Source: Adineta steineri (taxonomy: Eukaryota; Rotifera; Eurotatoria; Adinetida; Adinetidae). Taken from it: a DNA stretch of 64,000 nucleotides. The notes under the pieces were generated by a model. The model had not been told where the DNA came from. It was given only the letters and a program-made list of their open reading frames with translations, and did not search any database. Positions 1 to 11,996 of the stretch are shown piece by piece. The stretch is taken from the NCBI GenBank assembly GCA_905250115.1, contig CAJNOI010000015.1, positions 127,283 to 191,282 on the forward strand. The letters are read 5' to 3'. Position 1 is the first letter of the stretch. Every line of letters begins with the position of its first letter. Made by a program: the position numbers and the translations under genes.

Positions 1-125
1 ATAGAAGAACGAATGTAGAGAAAGAGAGGTCTTTTCGATCCTTTGTTTTCCCTTTTCACGTATATTAACCGATCTATTTGGATAGTACATAGATTTTTCG
101 CCTCAACTCCTTTCACATTATCACA

Positions 126-1808
126 ATGGTGACTTACAGTATCAAACAATTGATGGGATTTTGTTCTGATTATGCACTTGATGCACAGATTCAAAAAATT
201 CTTTTCTCATTAGATTTATGGGTACCTAAAGCAGCTCGAGTAAGTAACATTCTCTTTATTATCTAATTGTGTAAATCAATGTTTTCTTTAAGGAAGTACA
301 TATTGATAATGTTGCGCAACAACAATATGCTTCCGGTGGTTACTCTGGATTCAATCGTGCTAGGTTTGTTACCGTTTAACAAAAAGTTCATTTTCCTATG
401 AGACTTTTTTTGTCTTCTCTAGATCTCCAACAAGACATGATAATATCACAAGTATTAATAACGTTAACAATAGATTACGTCGTACATTAGCTTCACGATC
501 TATGTCAGCTGAAGTTTTTCATAGTTCTCATGATACAGGATCCGTATGGAAGGATGAGTACGTACTTCTTTATATTTTAAATATACAATGCATATGTAGA
601 GTTTTATTTTGAATAGTTTACGAGATTTACAGAAAACAACAGCAACAACAAATACTTCTTTGATCAAAAAATCTAGCAATGAACGAAATCTTGATGAAAC
701 ATCACAAATAAATCAATCACAAATAAAATTAATGCCTATTTTAGAAGGTGGTGAAAATGAAGATAAATCATTGGAACAAACTCGATTTAATAAAGACAAG
801 TCATTTAAAACAACAACTCTTGATTGGACACCAGCCGAGTATAATTTAAATTAAAGTAAAAGAAAACACTAAGGTTATATATAAATCTTTTAGGAATGAC
901 ATATCAACTACTACTACTACTGGTCGATCAAATATTGATGCACTCTTTGAATTAAGTGTTCGTGCTGATTCAGCTCTTAAAACAGCTATGTGTGAAAATG
1001 CAGCAATGTCAAAAAATATTTCTCAACAAAATAATAACAATGATCGTATTACATTACGTAAAAGTGTTAGTGTAATGAATCAAAAACAAAAAACTGGTAG
1101 TGGCCGTTCACTTGTACGTGCTAAATCTGATATGGTTGGTGCCGATGCAAGGTAAATAAATATATTATTTATATAAATTAAAGAATCAATGTTTGTTTTG
1201 TTTTTTATTCTAGTCGTAAACGTACTTTAGGACATATTGCTCGTGCTTCGGAACGTTATCTTTCTGATGATCCTAAAATGATTGCTGAAATTGAAGAAAT
1301 TGAACTTGAATATTTATTTAAGTAATAATTTTAAACGTTGATTTATAGAATTTTAAGAAAAAAAAAAGAGAAAAAATTTTATTTTATTTTTAGTTATATT
1401 CGTCATTTGAAAACATTTCCTAAATATACTGATATGACTGAAGATGAAATCTTACGTGAAGTTGAAAGTGATCCACATACATTACGTCAACGAACAAAAG
1501 AAATTTTAAAAGGAAAAATGTCAGAATCCTATGCAACTTATATTGCTAAATATCCAAACAAGTATGATGAATATATTTTTTTCTATTGCATGAATTTCTA
1601 ATCATTTCTAAATAGAAAACAACGTCGACGTGACCATCCAACATCACCTAATAAATATCGTAAATGTTCTCGACGATGTTTCGATGGACAATTACGTACA
1701 TGGCGTCGTAATTTACATCAATTTGATGAAAATAATACACAAGAACTACCAGATACTATTGAACTAGATAATATCAATGAAATCAATGAACCAACATTAT
1801 TATTATAA
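126..1808 (+). CDS. SLBP: Histone RNA hairpin-binding protein (stem-loop-binding protein), 8 exons
   Basis: Exons 126-239, 293-363, 423-557, 617-838, 894-1151, 1214-1321, 1394-1561 and 1616-1808 give an open frame of 422 residues. The last two exons encode the SLBP RNA-binding domain. It contains SDPHTLRQRTKEI, YATYIAKYP and HPTSPNKYRKCSRRC...QLRTWRRNLHQFD, matching the family pattern DPxxLxxRQKxI...YxxYxxxVP...HPxTPNKxxxxSRRxWDxQxxxWRxxLHxxD. The family binds the 3' stem-loop of replication-dependent histone mRNAs and acts in their processing, export and translation. Oddities: the usual TPNK is SPNK, and the Trp after SRR is Phe. The long N-terminus (about 270 residues) is Ser/Asn/Arg-rich and not recognised, except for YSIKQLM at residues 4-10, which fits the eIF4E-binding consensus YxxxxL(L/M/F). 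The start has a good context (cacaATGG). The domain call is strong. The N-terminal exons join in phase but rest on splice signals only. Confidence 0.88.
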
Positions 1809-2865
1809 AAAAAGATCAAGCTAAATCAAACGTGGAACATATGATCGATTTATATCATCAGATTGTTCTATTTAGTATACATACTTTCTCAGATATAGAC
1901 GTTACACAAAAAAAAAATTTATGATACGATGTACTTCCTATTTTTTTTCCTCTCCTTATTCTCATTCCACGTTCATGTACAGCTTGCTTACTCGCGTATT
2001 TGTATCTTTAACTTTTCTTTTTGCACTCCTGATATGTTGGCTTTTCTTTTTCTTATATAATACAAATACAAACATTTCTTAGCATTTTATTTTAAAATAT
2101 TACCATTACAATAATTGAAGAAGAAGAATATAAGCTATTTTTATATGATTATCATAACTACGAAGGCTTATCAAATAATCAATGAATAAGATTAAAGATT
2201 TAGTTGACAATTTATATATTTAATTTTTATAGTATCATCATTAATCTCATCGATTGCCTATAAATACAGGCTTATCCAAGCTTTGATTTGTTGTATCATT
2301 ATAAACGATACATTAGATGTAGTTGTACTGATACATATTATGTAAATGATTATAAAAAAATAGTAAAACTAAGAGTGTTTTTTTTTAATGAGAAAAAATT
2401 CGTTTTGTATTTTGATGAGAAAAAAAAGGATCATAAGATTGATTTCTACATTTTTCTTTGTTTTTATTGTCTTTTCTTTTGTTTGAAATTAATTCAGTTT
2501 CTTTATATCTATCTCTCATTATGGGAGTAGACTGATAAAGAAAGGATCATATATATTGCTTTTTCCTCTCATTACACGATCCCTAAATAAACTAATCTGA
2601 GCTGGCTGTCATACACACTTATATGCGCGCCGCCTCCGTCCCGTCGAGTGTAGCCACGTATGTCTTGTTCACACACATTGTAAACACGAATAGTCATTCC
2701 TTATAATATCAGTTGACCTCATACAAGTGCGCGTTATTTGATCCGAACGTGTATATATTTTTTCTTTGTCTCTTGTCGAGCAATACAGGATGATGGTGAC
2801 ATATACCCATCATCAATAAGAATGACGATAATAATGAATTGTTCCATCGTTTTCAAAGTAACACT
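1809..2865. other. Intergenic spacer between SLBP and EGF-like gene
   Basis: No gene is supported. The first part is AT-rich 3' flank of SLBP. A short stretch of higher GC at about 2600-2760 lies just upstream of the next gene and may hold its promoter. The small ORF at 2288-2530 is low-complexity and looks like chance. Confidence 0.5.
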
Positions 2866-4567
2866 ATGAATGTGACATCGTTTCAATGGCTACTTATTGT
2901 AGTCGCAAAAATTATCTATTTTGTTAATGGTAATTGGATTACTGGTAAGAAAAATTCTTTCTCATTAGTATAAAGAATAAGTTTCTAATGATTGTATGTT
3001 TAATTAAAGGCAATCTTTGTTGGTCAATGCCATGTTTGAATGGTGGTTCATGCTTTGGATCAGCATATACTTATCTTTGTGTATGTCCTGTTAATTTTAG
3101 TGGAGCTTTATGTGAAAGACATCTTGGTAAAAATAAAAGCAATTAGAATAATATAATGTATTCGTGTTTATGTTTATTAGGTATTTGTCAAGAAAGTCCC
3201 TGTGGTAATCGAGGTGTATGTGTTGAAACAGGTTTAACATCGTTCGAATGTCGATGTTATTTTGACTATATGGGTCCATTATGTGAAGAACATGTACCGA
3301 AAAATGATGCTTCCGTATGGTCATGTAAGTGAACATACACAGTGATATCATCTTCATTTACTAATAAATATTGAATTTATTTTGTTTTTCGTTTTTATTA
3401 TTTATAGCACTTATACCTGTACATACACGAGTTCTATTTGATATATTACAAGAAGCATATCGTGCTAAAGCACAAGGTAGATCCGCAGTTCTTTCTAATG
3501 ATGGTCACGTTAATATTATGAGTTTATTACCTAAAAATAATGAATCATCATCATCAACATCTGTTCCTACTACAATACCAACAATATTACAGACTACTTC
3601 TATAGATCCTCAAAGTGAAACAACTGAAGAAGAACTTGTTATACAAGCTGAAGATATTAAAATCGAGGAAATTTTTCCAAAAACGACTGCTACATCAATG
3701 TTTGATATGTATACAGAAAATTTTACCACACAAACATTTGAATCAACTCAACAATATTATGCTAACAATGATACGATTACAATAACCTATCCTGAAACAT
3801 ATACGACGTCTCCAATAATAACATTTTCAGGGGAAGATTCTACGACAACTATGTTACCTTTAACAACTTTAGAAGATATGACAACAGTATCATTAAATCA
3901 AAATACTTCTGTCAATATTACTGAAGATCAAGAATATATTAATATTGCTGAGTCATCTGATACTATGATAAGTTCAACATTTCCTAATTGGTCAAGTGAT
4001 AACAATACAATTACGTATACAACAGAAATAATTCAAAATTCAACTGAACAAATCGATAGTACTACTAATAAATCTGAAGAATTAACTACAAATATTATTC
4101 CTACAACTTCATTCGAAACAAGCACTGATTCATCTTTTTCAACTGATAATAATCTATTGAATACTTCAGAAGAAATAACAACTTCATCTATGATTACAAC
4201 AGATCAATCACTAATTACTGATAATTTGATCGATGCAGTTAACATTACTCAAACTTCTCATAGTCAATTACTTTATAAATTATGTCAACAACTTATATCC
4301 AAAATTTTACCTAATGTATCATCATCGTCTGCTGTTCAAGCAGCTTTATCCTTAGCAACAAATTCATCATTAACTGGTAATAGCTCAGTTGGTGCACTTT
4401 TTACTTGGATTCAAGAAAAATTTCATTCATCCACAACTACAACAACAACAACAACAACAACTACCACATTGCCAACAGTTATCAATGGAAAGAAAATGTT
4501 ATTACAACGAATTGATATGGATGATGTTCTTCATCAAATGAACAATAATATAGATGATGAACATTAA
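2866..4567 (+). CDS. Secreted protein with two EGF-like repeats and a long Ser/Thr-rich region
   Basis: Exons 2866-2944, 3010-3126, 3181-3324 and 3408-4567 give 499 residues. Residues 1-22 are a hydrophobic signal peptide. Two EGF-like modules follow: about residues 30-63 (CWSMPCLNGGSC...YLCVCPVNFSGALC) and 68-104 (CQESPCGNRGVC...FECRCYFDYMGPLC), each with six cysteines in EGF order. The rest is rich in Thr, Ser and Asn with many N-glycosylation-type sequons and looks mucin-like. It includes a run of 13 Thr near residue 450 written mostly as ACA/ACT repeats. I see no C-terminal membrane helix, so the product is probably secreted or matrix-bound. The introns between the signal-peptide exon and the EGF exons are phase 1, usual for shuffled extracellular modules. 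No close family member is recognised. Confidence 0.75.
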
Positions 4568-4935
4568 TAATTAGTCAAATAATTATCATTTTTAGCGAAC
4601 AGTCTGTTTTATTCGCTTCTTTCTTTTTTTGTGCATACCAATGCATTTGTTTAGTATCTGTATTTATAACATTCGAATCATTTTTCTTTCGTTTTCTTTT
4701 TTTTTGTCTTAAATGAAATCATAGAGAATGAGAATTAATATTTGTTTAGATCGATACGAAAAATCCTTTGTGTTAGAATAATTTTAATATTACATAAAAG
4801 AAAGCAATTTAATCTTTTGCTAAAATTGTTCTATAGATATCAACTACGTATCATTTACATCTAATATCACAATATAATCGTCAGAACTGAATAGTGCTTC
4901 AAAATAAAATTACGTCACCTGTTCATAATTTTTAC

Positions 4936-5733
4936 CAATAGTATAGCTCATCTAAAAGGTCGGATGGGTGTGACTGCTTCTTGAATATTTCAAGAACAAA
5001 ATGACATATAGACTTGAAGTTTTCACCAACAGATATGCATGCTGATGACAGATCTATTTTGTATCAAAGAGAACGTCAATGAATTTTTCCAAAGTCACTT
5101 TTTGTCGCGTATAGTTTGCACGGGAGAGTATTACTCCTACAATGTCTTACTTCACACATAACCGTCATGTTACATCTAAGTGAATCAGGATATAGATGTT
5201 TGATTGTATTTTAAATAACTCCATCTAGAAACGTATTGTATGACATACAAAAAGGCACTATCAGCAAAACAGGAACAGTAAGAGTCAGAAACGAATTGTT
5301 TCTTATTTGTAGCCCTTGAGCTCCATCTTCATCTCCAGTTAAGTCGGAGTTATTATCAATATTACTATCACTATTTATATATAGATACTTGAAGCAGCTA
5401 ACTTTACTCCTATTGATTATCTTTTGACGCATTCTATTGTTTTATTCGGCAATAGTATTACCGTATGACATTTTCTACGAAGAGAAATCTTTACAAAAAA
5501 GATAAAAAACGTTGTTGTGGCATAGGACACAATCAAACATTTATATTCTGATTCAGTTAGATATAACATGACGATTATATATGTAAAGTAGGTCGTTTTG
5601 GGAATATTGCTCTTTCGTGTAAACTATATACGATAAAAAGTGAGTTTGAAACAATTCTTAATTTGTTTTTCAAATACTCAAAAAACAGTCACACCCACTC
5701 ATCGATCTACATTTTTGATTGTGCTATAGTATC
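4936..5733. mobile_element. Degenerate long-terminal-inverted-repeat element, non-autonomous
   Basis: The left arm (about 4936-5000) contains AGTATAGC, then GATGGGTGTGACTG and TATTTCAAGAACAAA. The reverse complement of the right arm (about 5662-5733) contains ACTATAGC, GAGTGGGTGTGACTG and TATTTGAAAAACAAA in the same order and spacing. The arms are about 65-70 bases and diverged. The interior carries no transposase-like ORF. A target duplication could not be identified, so the exact ends are uncertain. It is probably an old MITE-like insertion. Confidence 0.55.
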
Positions 5734-7067
5734 AATAAAATGATACATACCGCGAAATAAAGTAATTAGTTCTAGATGTCATTTTATATAGTCTCGGATG
5801 TCTGATAACACATTTTAATCCCAGATTATAAAATGACGTAAATACACTACAAAATAGAATGTATTTCATGCATTATAAGTATATAAGTAATTCGAATTGT
5901 TCGAATGTTCACATATGAGAAGATTACATGGATATTTGATTCGAGTAACAATACTTTTATCATGCTTGAAACTAGACAGTCTGAGATGACATATGAACAT
6001 ATAAGAAATTTTATGTCTATAAGTTTCTATGTAAATTAACTGATTTTGAATAATACATAACAAGAAGTCATTTATTGAAATTAAATATTTTATTTTCACA
6101 TAAAAGAAAATCGAATGATCTTCATTGAAGATAAAATTAGCCGTAAGTGACTTAGAAAAAACATCTTGCGAACTAGACATGATAGATTTACAGCAGTATA
6201 ATAAAAATGCCCTTACAATGTATAGTCTTTAAAATCTATTATAAAATATTCCATATTAAATAGTTCTATTTATAGAAGATAAGTCTTTTTCATTTGCTTC
6301 GTATTGTCGATAAAAAGTTTTTAAAAATAACAACTCAATTAATATCGCTTATTTTTTCTAAGACTAAATACCATAATATAGAATATAGTTCATATAAAAT
6401 TTTTCATTTTTTTAATACTAATAAAGTTATGATATTAAAAATGTATACAGTAGAATAATTATATTTGTAAAGGGTGACAAACTTCATTATTTTACACATT
6501 GATATATTGATCAATAAATTAATATTTCAATTGAATTTCACAAGTTTTCTTCTATAATATTGAACTTTGTATTCTTTCATGGGAGATATTTTTGATATAA
6601 GTCTATTGAGACATAAAAAGTAATATATATGTATGGATGAATTGCATTTTCTTTTTTTTTTGGTTAGGTTAATGTGGTTACTAACTTGTATTTCTTTTAT
6701 TTCAGTCTTTCATGCTATCACTGAGTTATAAATTGTATTCTTATATAGACATGTATTTCACGAATGAAGTTTTCCACAATGTTAAAAGAACATAATAAGT
6801 AATCTCTTCTATAGAATCTGAGATGTTCTGTCGAATTACATATCTCTCTTCTCCATTTTTGAATACGTCTATTCGCAATACTCTTTGACGCATATTAGAT
6901 TATATTTAAGCCGATTGATTATATCAATTTCGTATGAAAATTAAAGATATTTGTAAGTTGTTATCAGAGTTAGAGAACTAATTCAAAAGCAAGTTTTCCA
7001 TCTCTTTTTTTTACTCTTATAAAGAGATGTTTAGCATATGATACTGTTGAAAATGAGTACTCTTATG

Positions 7068-7120
7068 CCGTATGGTAACTAGAATTAGTGATATAATCAG
7101 TAATATTTTACACCATACGG
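7068..7120. repeat. Short hairpin-forming inverted repeat
   Basis: A 9-base arm CCGTATGGT is followed about 35 bases later by its exact complement ACCATACGG. No ORF overlaps it. It could be a tiny foldback element or a structured transcript element, or chance. Confidence 0.4.
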
Positions 7121-7878
7121 TTCATCCCATTGAGGAAACGAATCCTATTTTTACAGCAATTACACAAAATAACTTTTACTCGAAAGAGTTTTACTAAGTC
7201 AGATTATAACGTTGTATATAATTTATTGATACTGTCGTCTGTCCATGTCTGTTAATTAGCATGTAGTGAAGTAACAAAATACTGAGTTCTTTTGATACGA
7301 CTATAGAGTGTAATATAATGTGGTAATTTCTATTTTAGATGTTGTGTACTATTTCCATTTGACAGTTGTAATTCCAGAGATATCGAATCTTCCCAAAAAC
7401 CAAAAATTTCCTCGGAAAATACAGTGTTTAAAAAACTTCTCACCTCCCCTTTCCGCGTGGGGGTGCACGAGGAAGATTCTACACCTCTGCTATAAAATTG
7501 AAGTACTATTCTATTGATGCGAACATCACATATAAAACTTACTTTTACATCCATAGAAATAAAGTCAATTAGCATCGATAATTTAAATAGTTGAATTTTA
7601 TTTAAAAGTTTACTTTTACAAATAATAAAACATATATAAAAGTAAGTAAAACAATTTTATTATACAAAAAACAGATGATCAGACACTAGTTGTTTAATAT
7701 AAAAAAAAAGAATGGAAAAGAAGCGTGATTATCTATGTTTCACCTCCGGTGACGATTAGAGAAAAAAGATAGGACGGAAATATAATATTTATTACATATA
7801 TATACAAATATGAACGATAATCAGTCCTTTATATTTAAGATTAGCATTCAAAACAAAATAGTCAACTGCTGATACAAA

Positions 7879-8248
7879 ATGAATACCAATTATATATTTA
7901 TTGTCTTTGCCTTTATTTTAATGCTTTCAAGTTCAACATTGGCATATAGAATTTTACCATATGCATCTCCGTATCATTCTGAATCATATCAAGATATTGC
8001 TCCATTAACAAAAGTGATGATAGCTATTCCAAATGAAGTTGATGCTGTGTGGCCACAATATGCTTTCCAACCAATAAATCAAATCGCTGATGGTAAGTTA
8101 TCACCTAATTAGACTCTTGTAAACTATTTCAAAAAAAAACAATAATGTTTTAACTTTTACTAATATATATTTTTTAATTCTAGAAAGAATACGTCGTGGT
8201 TGGGGTAATGGTCGACGACGACGTCGGTCTGTTATTGATCGAGATTGA
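7879..8248 (+). CDS. Small secreted prepropeptide, candidate neuropeptide precursor
   Basis: Exons 7879-8092 and 8184-8248 give 92 residues. Residues 1-22 form a clear signal peptide (FIFIVFAFILMLSSSTLAY region, cleavage probably after TLA). A propeptide of about 45 residues without cysteines follows. The C-terminus reads ERIRRGWGNGRRRRRSVIDRD. A dibasic RR, a short Trp/Gly peptide ending in Gly, and a run of five Arg is the usual layout of an amidated neuropeptide: prohormone convertase cuts at the basic sites, and the Gly would be turned into a C-terminal amide (predicted product GWGN-amide, or a variant). This is inference from layout; I do not recognise the precursor family. The intron is phase 1 and separates the signal/propeptide from the basic peptide exon. 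Confidence 0.7.
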
Positions 8249-8323
8249 AATTTGAAGACTACACACACGGTTTCCACTTCATCTGCAATACGTCATTTTT
8301 CTTTTGCGTTTATTGTTCTTACC

Positions 8324-8329
8324 AATAAA
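8324..8329 (+). promoter_or_regulatory. Poly(A) signal AATAAA of the prepropeptide gene
   Basis: AATAAA lies 75 bases after the stop codon, in a short AT-rich 3' UTR. Confidence 0.55.
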
Positions 8330-9199
8330 ATAAACGTCTAATTTTACTGAAAATAAAAACTTGCTTTTTAACTATTAACAATAAAAATTTGTTTATAGAT
8401 AAGTAAAAATTCTTTTATATTTTTGTTGCTTTTGAAGATATAACTATAACATTTAAAATTATTTATTTTGCTTTTTTAATGATTATTTTTAAATAATGAA
8501 TATCAGTTTAATATTAATTTGGAGAAAAAAAATATTTATATTTTATAGAACAATTAAAATAATAATTTAACACTTTAGGATAAATAATCAACCTATATTG
8601 CGTAGTATAATACAAACACTTCCAATTCCCAATATGGAACAAGTTTATTGTGTTTTGGGAGTTATAACTTTTTGTACTTTACTAAAACAAATTTAATACT
8701 CATATTATTAAGTATTGATTGATTCAGTATTAATAACAAGTCAATGTACTTATTAGAAATCGTTTGACAAAAATCAATTGCTTTTTTTTTTGTGAATCAT
8801 CGACAGGCAATGATCTATCGATGCATGATGAATCAAACAAGATATGAAGAATTTCTTTTTCTTGCATAAACATCTATTTATAGATGAAATATCCGATGAT
8901 TCGTTCTCATAAAAAACTATAAAAAAAAGCGATATATTGTTAAAATTTTTGTGTATATTATATGTACAATCCAGAAGGTTATATATATTCTTTAAGTCAT
9001 AATATGATGATTGTATAGAAATACTTCAATCGTTGTTTAATAGCATATACGATATATTCTAAATGATTTTTTGAATATACATCGAGTTATCGTTCTTTTT
9101 CTTGTTACTTTCATTATTTTGCGGTCAATTTACTGTTCTTCTTGTACCTTTTGCTTGTCATTAAACGGATTGGAATAAGAACACCTTTTTTTTCTACTT
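8330..9199. other. Intergenic spacer
   Basis: AT-rich, nothing recognised. The last 100 bases are the presumed promoter and leader of the small heat-shock gene. I did not find clear inverted nGAAn arrays that would mark heat-shock elements. Confidence 0.45.
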
Positions 9200-10492
9200 A
9201 TGAGTCGCCATTATTCAGATTCGGACGATGAATTTACTAATCATGGTCGACGATCTGATAGTGTTATTGGATCTGGATGGCAATCACCTCTTCAAACATT
9301 AGCAGCAAATCTTGCACCTAAATTATCTTCTTCATCTGTCACACGTATTGTTGTTGAATCACCATTTGGTTCAAAAAAATGTGATTATTCTATTGATAAA
9401 TCTCATCGTGGTCGTTTAATTATAACTGCACGTCGTCAAGCAAGTTCATCATCTGATCCATATTCATCTAGTAATAAAAAAAATGTTGCTGTCCAAAAAT
9501 TTACAATACCATACGACGCTGACGTTGATCGTTTACAATCTCATGTCGAACGAAATACAAATCGTTTAATTATTGAAATACCTCGTGACGAACGATCGAA
9601 TACTCGTGTAAATCGTTCATCATATATGAGTACAAATAATACTAATACTCGTTTATTACGTTCGCCAGATGTTGAACGTATGTTAACATCACCAACGGGT
9701 GGTCCACAATTAATACGTGATGATACAAAATCTAGTAAATCAAATTCTGGTAGTAATCGTAAACTTGAATATCGTATTGACTGTCGTGGTTATACAGCTG
9801 ATGAATTAGATGTATTTGTACGAGGTCGAGATTTAATTGTACAAGGTAAAACGAATACATCAAAATCACCGGATCCAACTCAACAACGTGTATCAAAAAA
9901 ATTTACACGTAAAATAACTCTGCCAAATACAGTTGATCTACCTAAAGTTGTTTCTTATTTGGAACATGGAGAATTACGTATTGAAGCACCATTAAAACGT
10001 GGAGTTTATTATAGTGATGAAGAAATTATTATTCCTGGACCACCACCAATACCATCAGCAAATCGTACAACAGCTGCATTAATATCAAATCTTGATAATC
10101 GTGCTCTATCACCATCATCCTATAGTCGTCCACATTATCGACGAAATGAACGTGCTACTCGTCGTCGTGATTATGACCGTCCAAATAATCGACAAATCAC
10201 ATCACCAACAAGACGTGTACGTTCAACTGAAGGTCTTCGTTATCCACTTTATGTCTCACCTCGTGAACTTGATGAAGCTGATGAAATTGAAGAGAATAGA
10301 AAAGAACGTGAAAGTCGACATCGACGATCTGTAAATTATGAACGTCGTAGTGTTGATCGAAAAGAATCCGAACAACAACAACAATCTCCACATAGATCAG
10401 TTTATACACCTATGCCTGATAAAGTGATAACTTCATCAATAAGTCGTCATCATAATTATCTGTCTGATGATGATAATTATTTGAAATTTTAA
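9200..10492 (+). CDS. Small heat-shock protein with two alpha-crystallin domains
   Basis: Intronless, 430 residues. The first alpha-crystallin-type domain is about residues 47-130 (strands VTRIVVES, GRLIITARR, VAVQKFTIPYDADVDRL, RLIIEIPRD). The second is about residues 190-275 and is the more canonical: LEYRIDCRGYTADELDVFV, RDLIVQGK, KKFTRKITLPNTVDL and GELRIEAPLKRG match the Hsp20 pattern FDVxGYxPEEL / LxVxGK / F.R...LP..V / G.L.I..P. Hsp20 proteins are ATP-independent holdases that assemble into oligomers. The C-terminal 150 residues are Arg/Ser-rich with RR and RRR clusters and are probably disordered. Length is about twice the usual 150-200 residues because of the duplicated domain. The lack of introns, unlike nearly all neighbours, is common for stress-induced genes. 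Confidence 0.85.
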   Translation: MSRHYSDSDDEFTNHGRRSDSVIGSGWQSPLQTLAANLAPKLSSSSVTRIVVESPFGSKKCDYSIDKSHRGRLIITARRQASSSSDPYSSSNKKNVAVQKFTIPYDADVDRLQSHVERNTNRLIIEIPRDERSNTRVNRSSYMSTNNTNTRLLRSPDVERMLTSPTGGPQLIRDDTKSSKSNSGSNRKLEYRIDCRGYTADELDVFVRGRDLIVQGKTNTSKSPDPTQQRVSKKFTRKITLPNTVDLPKVVSYLEHGELRIEAPLKRGVYYSDEEIIIPGPPPIPSANRTTAALISNLDNRALSPSSYSRPHYRRNERATRRRDYDRPNNRQITSPTRRVRSTEGLRYPLYVSPRELDEADEIEENRKERESRHRRSVNYERRSVDRKESEQQQQSPHRSVYTPMPDKVITSSISRHHNYLSDDDNYLKF

Positions 10493-10566
10493 TTGTTAAT
10501 ATACTGAAAATTTCTTTTTTCTATATTAAGTATACAATGATTGTAATGTGTGAAGTCGACAAAGAA

Positions 10567-10572
10567 AATAAA
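10567..10572 (+). promoter_or_regulatory. Poly(A) signal AATAAA after the small heat-shock gene
   Basis: AATAAA 75 bases after the stop codon, in AT-rich 3' flank. Confidence 0.5.
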
Positions 10573-11996
10573 AAATCATTTAGTAACATTATAGAATTCA
10601 TAATCTTTTAGATGATGTAATTTATAGAAAATTTATTTTAAATAAAAACAAAACTCATCAAATTCTTTCTAATTAATGAAACCTTAATGATATATGTAAA
10701 AAATAGTTTCATATTCAGAGTAATTCTTGTTCACTAGATATATTTTCATCGATATTAATAATGAGATTTTATCTATATACAATTATATTTTGAGTTTCAT
10801 AATTAGGTCAATTACTTGATGAATTTTATTAATCATATATTTTTTATTGATTTAGATAGATCAGAATATAATCTTTTTTATAACAAAAATTGTACTTAGA
10901 AATTTCTTTTGTATTTATTTGTTTTTCAGAAATTAAAAAATTGACTTTTAGATTTGCTTTTTTTTCTTTCTATATAGTATGTAAATATTTCATCAACACG
11001 TACTGCGCAAAAATAACCAATGTTATTACTTTCTCGATTATCACTAACACGGCTTTAGCTGTTTTTAATGACATTTCAGTTTTTTTGTCTTAAATTACTC
11101 ATACCTCTCATCTTATATACATGCTCGAAAAAGACTGAAGAATAATAGAATAAGATCGACCCACGCTCCAAAGGTATACAACATTATGTACTATGTAACC
11201 TTGTTATGTGACGCTATTTCATCCCATTTTCTAGTAAAAGACGCAAAAAAATATTGAATATTTTATGAAAATATTAATTATAAATAACCTTCATAACAGA
11301 TAAACAATTATCAGTTACAAAATAAAACGTAATTATTGTAAATAGATATGTTAGAGTGACACACAAAAGAAACACTACAAACTAACGCTTGTAGAAGAAG
11401 TATTGAGCTTCTAACAATAAAATATCAAAAGCAATCGAACAAACTTTAAAAAATTAAGTAATTTATCGCTTTCCTTCTTGTCATTTAGTATGGCATATAA
11501 TCATTTAGATAAATAAATATATATAGATCATGTTTTTTCAATGTATAATAGCTGAGCGAAACTATATAATTGAAAAGAATAAATGTGACACTTTCGACAT
11601 AACCTAAAATTATTTTCTTTTTGAATTTATTAGTAGCTCCAAAAATATGAAATTCTTATCTTTTGATTTATTTTTATCGATGATATAAATTCTAGTAAAG
11701 TGTATATTTGTCGTTTCAGAAAAAAAGTTGTCTAACGGAAAAACATAGTTCATATGCTTTTTTCCCTCATGAGGTCGTTTATATATTAGTGTAAAATTCA
11801 TATTTGATTAAGTTTAATATTAATATATTTTTATGACAATTGACTTCGAATTATCGAATTGCACAATATAAAAAACAAGCAATCACACATAAGATAATAT
11901 ATATATATATATATAAATATAATTAATAATATTTGAATAGAATAGTGTCGTACAGCGACTATTTTCTCTTTGCCTTATTGTATAATAAATATTGTA
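10573..11996. other. Intergenic spacer between convergent genes
   Basis: No gene supported. AT-rich with a (TA)n run near 11897-11916. The small ORFs here (10890-11093, 11610-11801) are low-complexity and have no recognisable domain. Confidence 0.5.

Larger units (their letters stand above)
4568..7878. other. 3.3 kb intergenic region
   Basis: No gene is supported. It holds a degenerate inverted-repeat element (about 4936-5733) and a 53-base hairpin (7068-7120). Small ORFs at 5211-5432, 5866-6180 and 7320-7575 have no recognisable domain, and the last is open on both strands at once, so I treat them as chance. Confidence 0.5.

Noticed and set aside
7320..7575. Overlapping ORFs on both strands
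   Set aside because: Both are short, mutually exclusive and without any motif.
10092..10409. ORFs on both strands inside the small heat-shock gene
   Set aside because: Shadows of the long coding frame.
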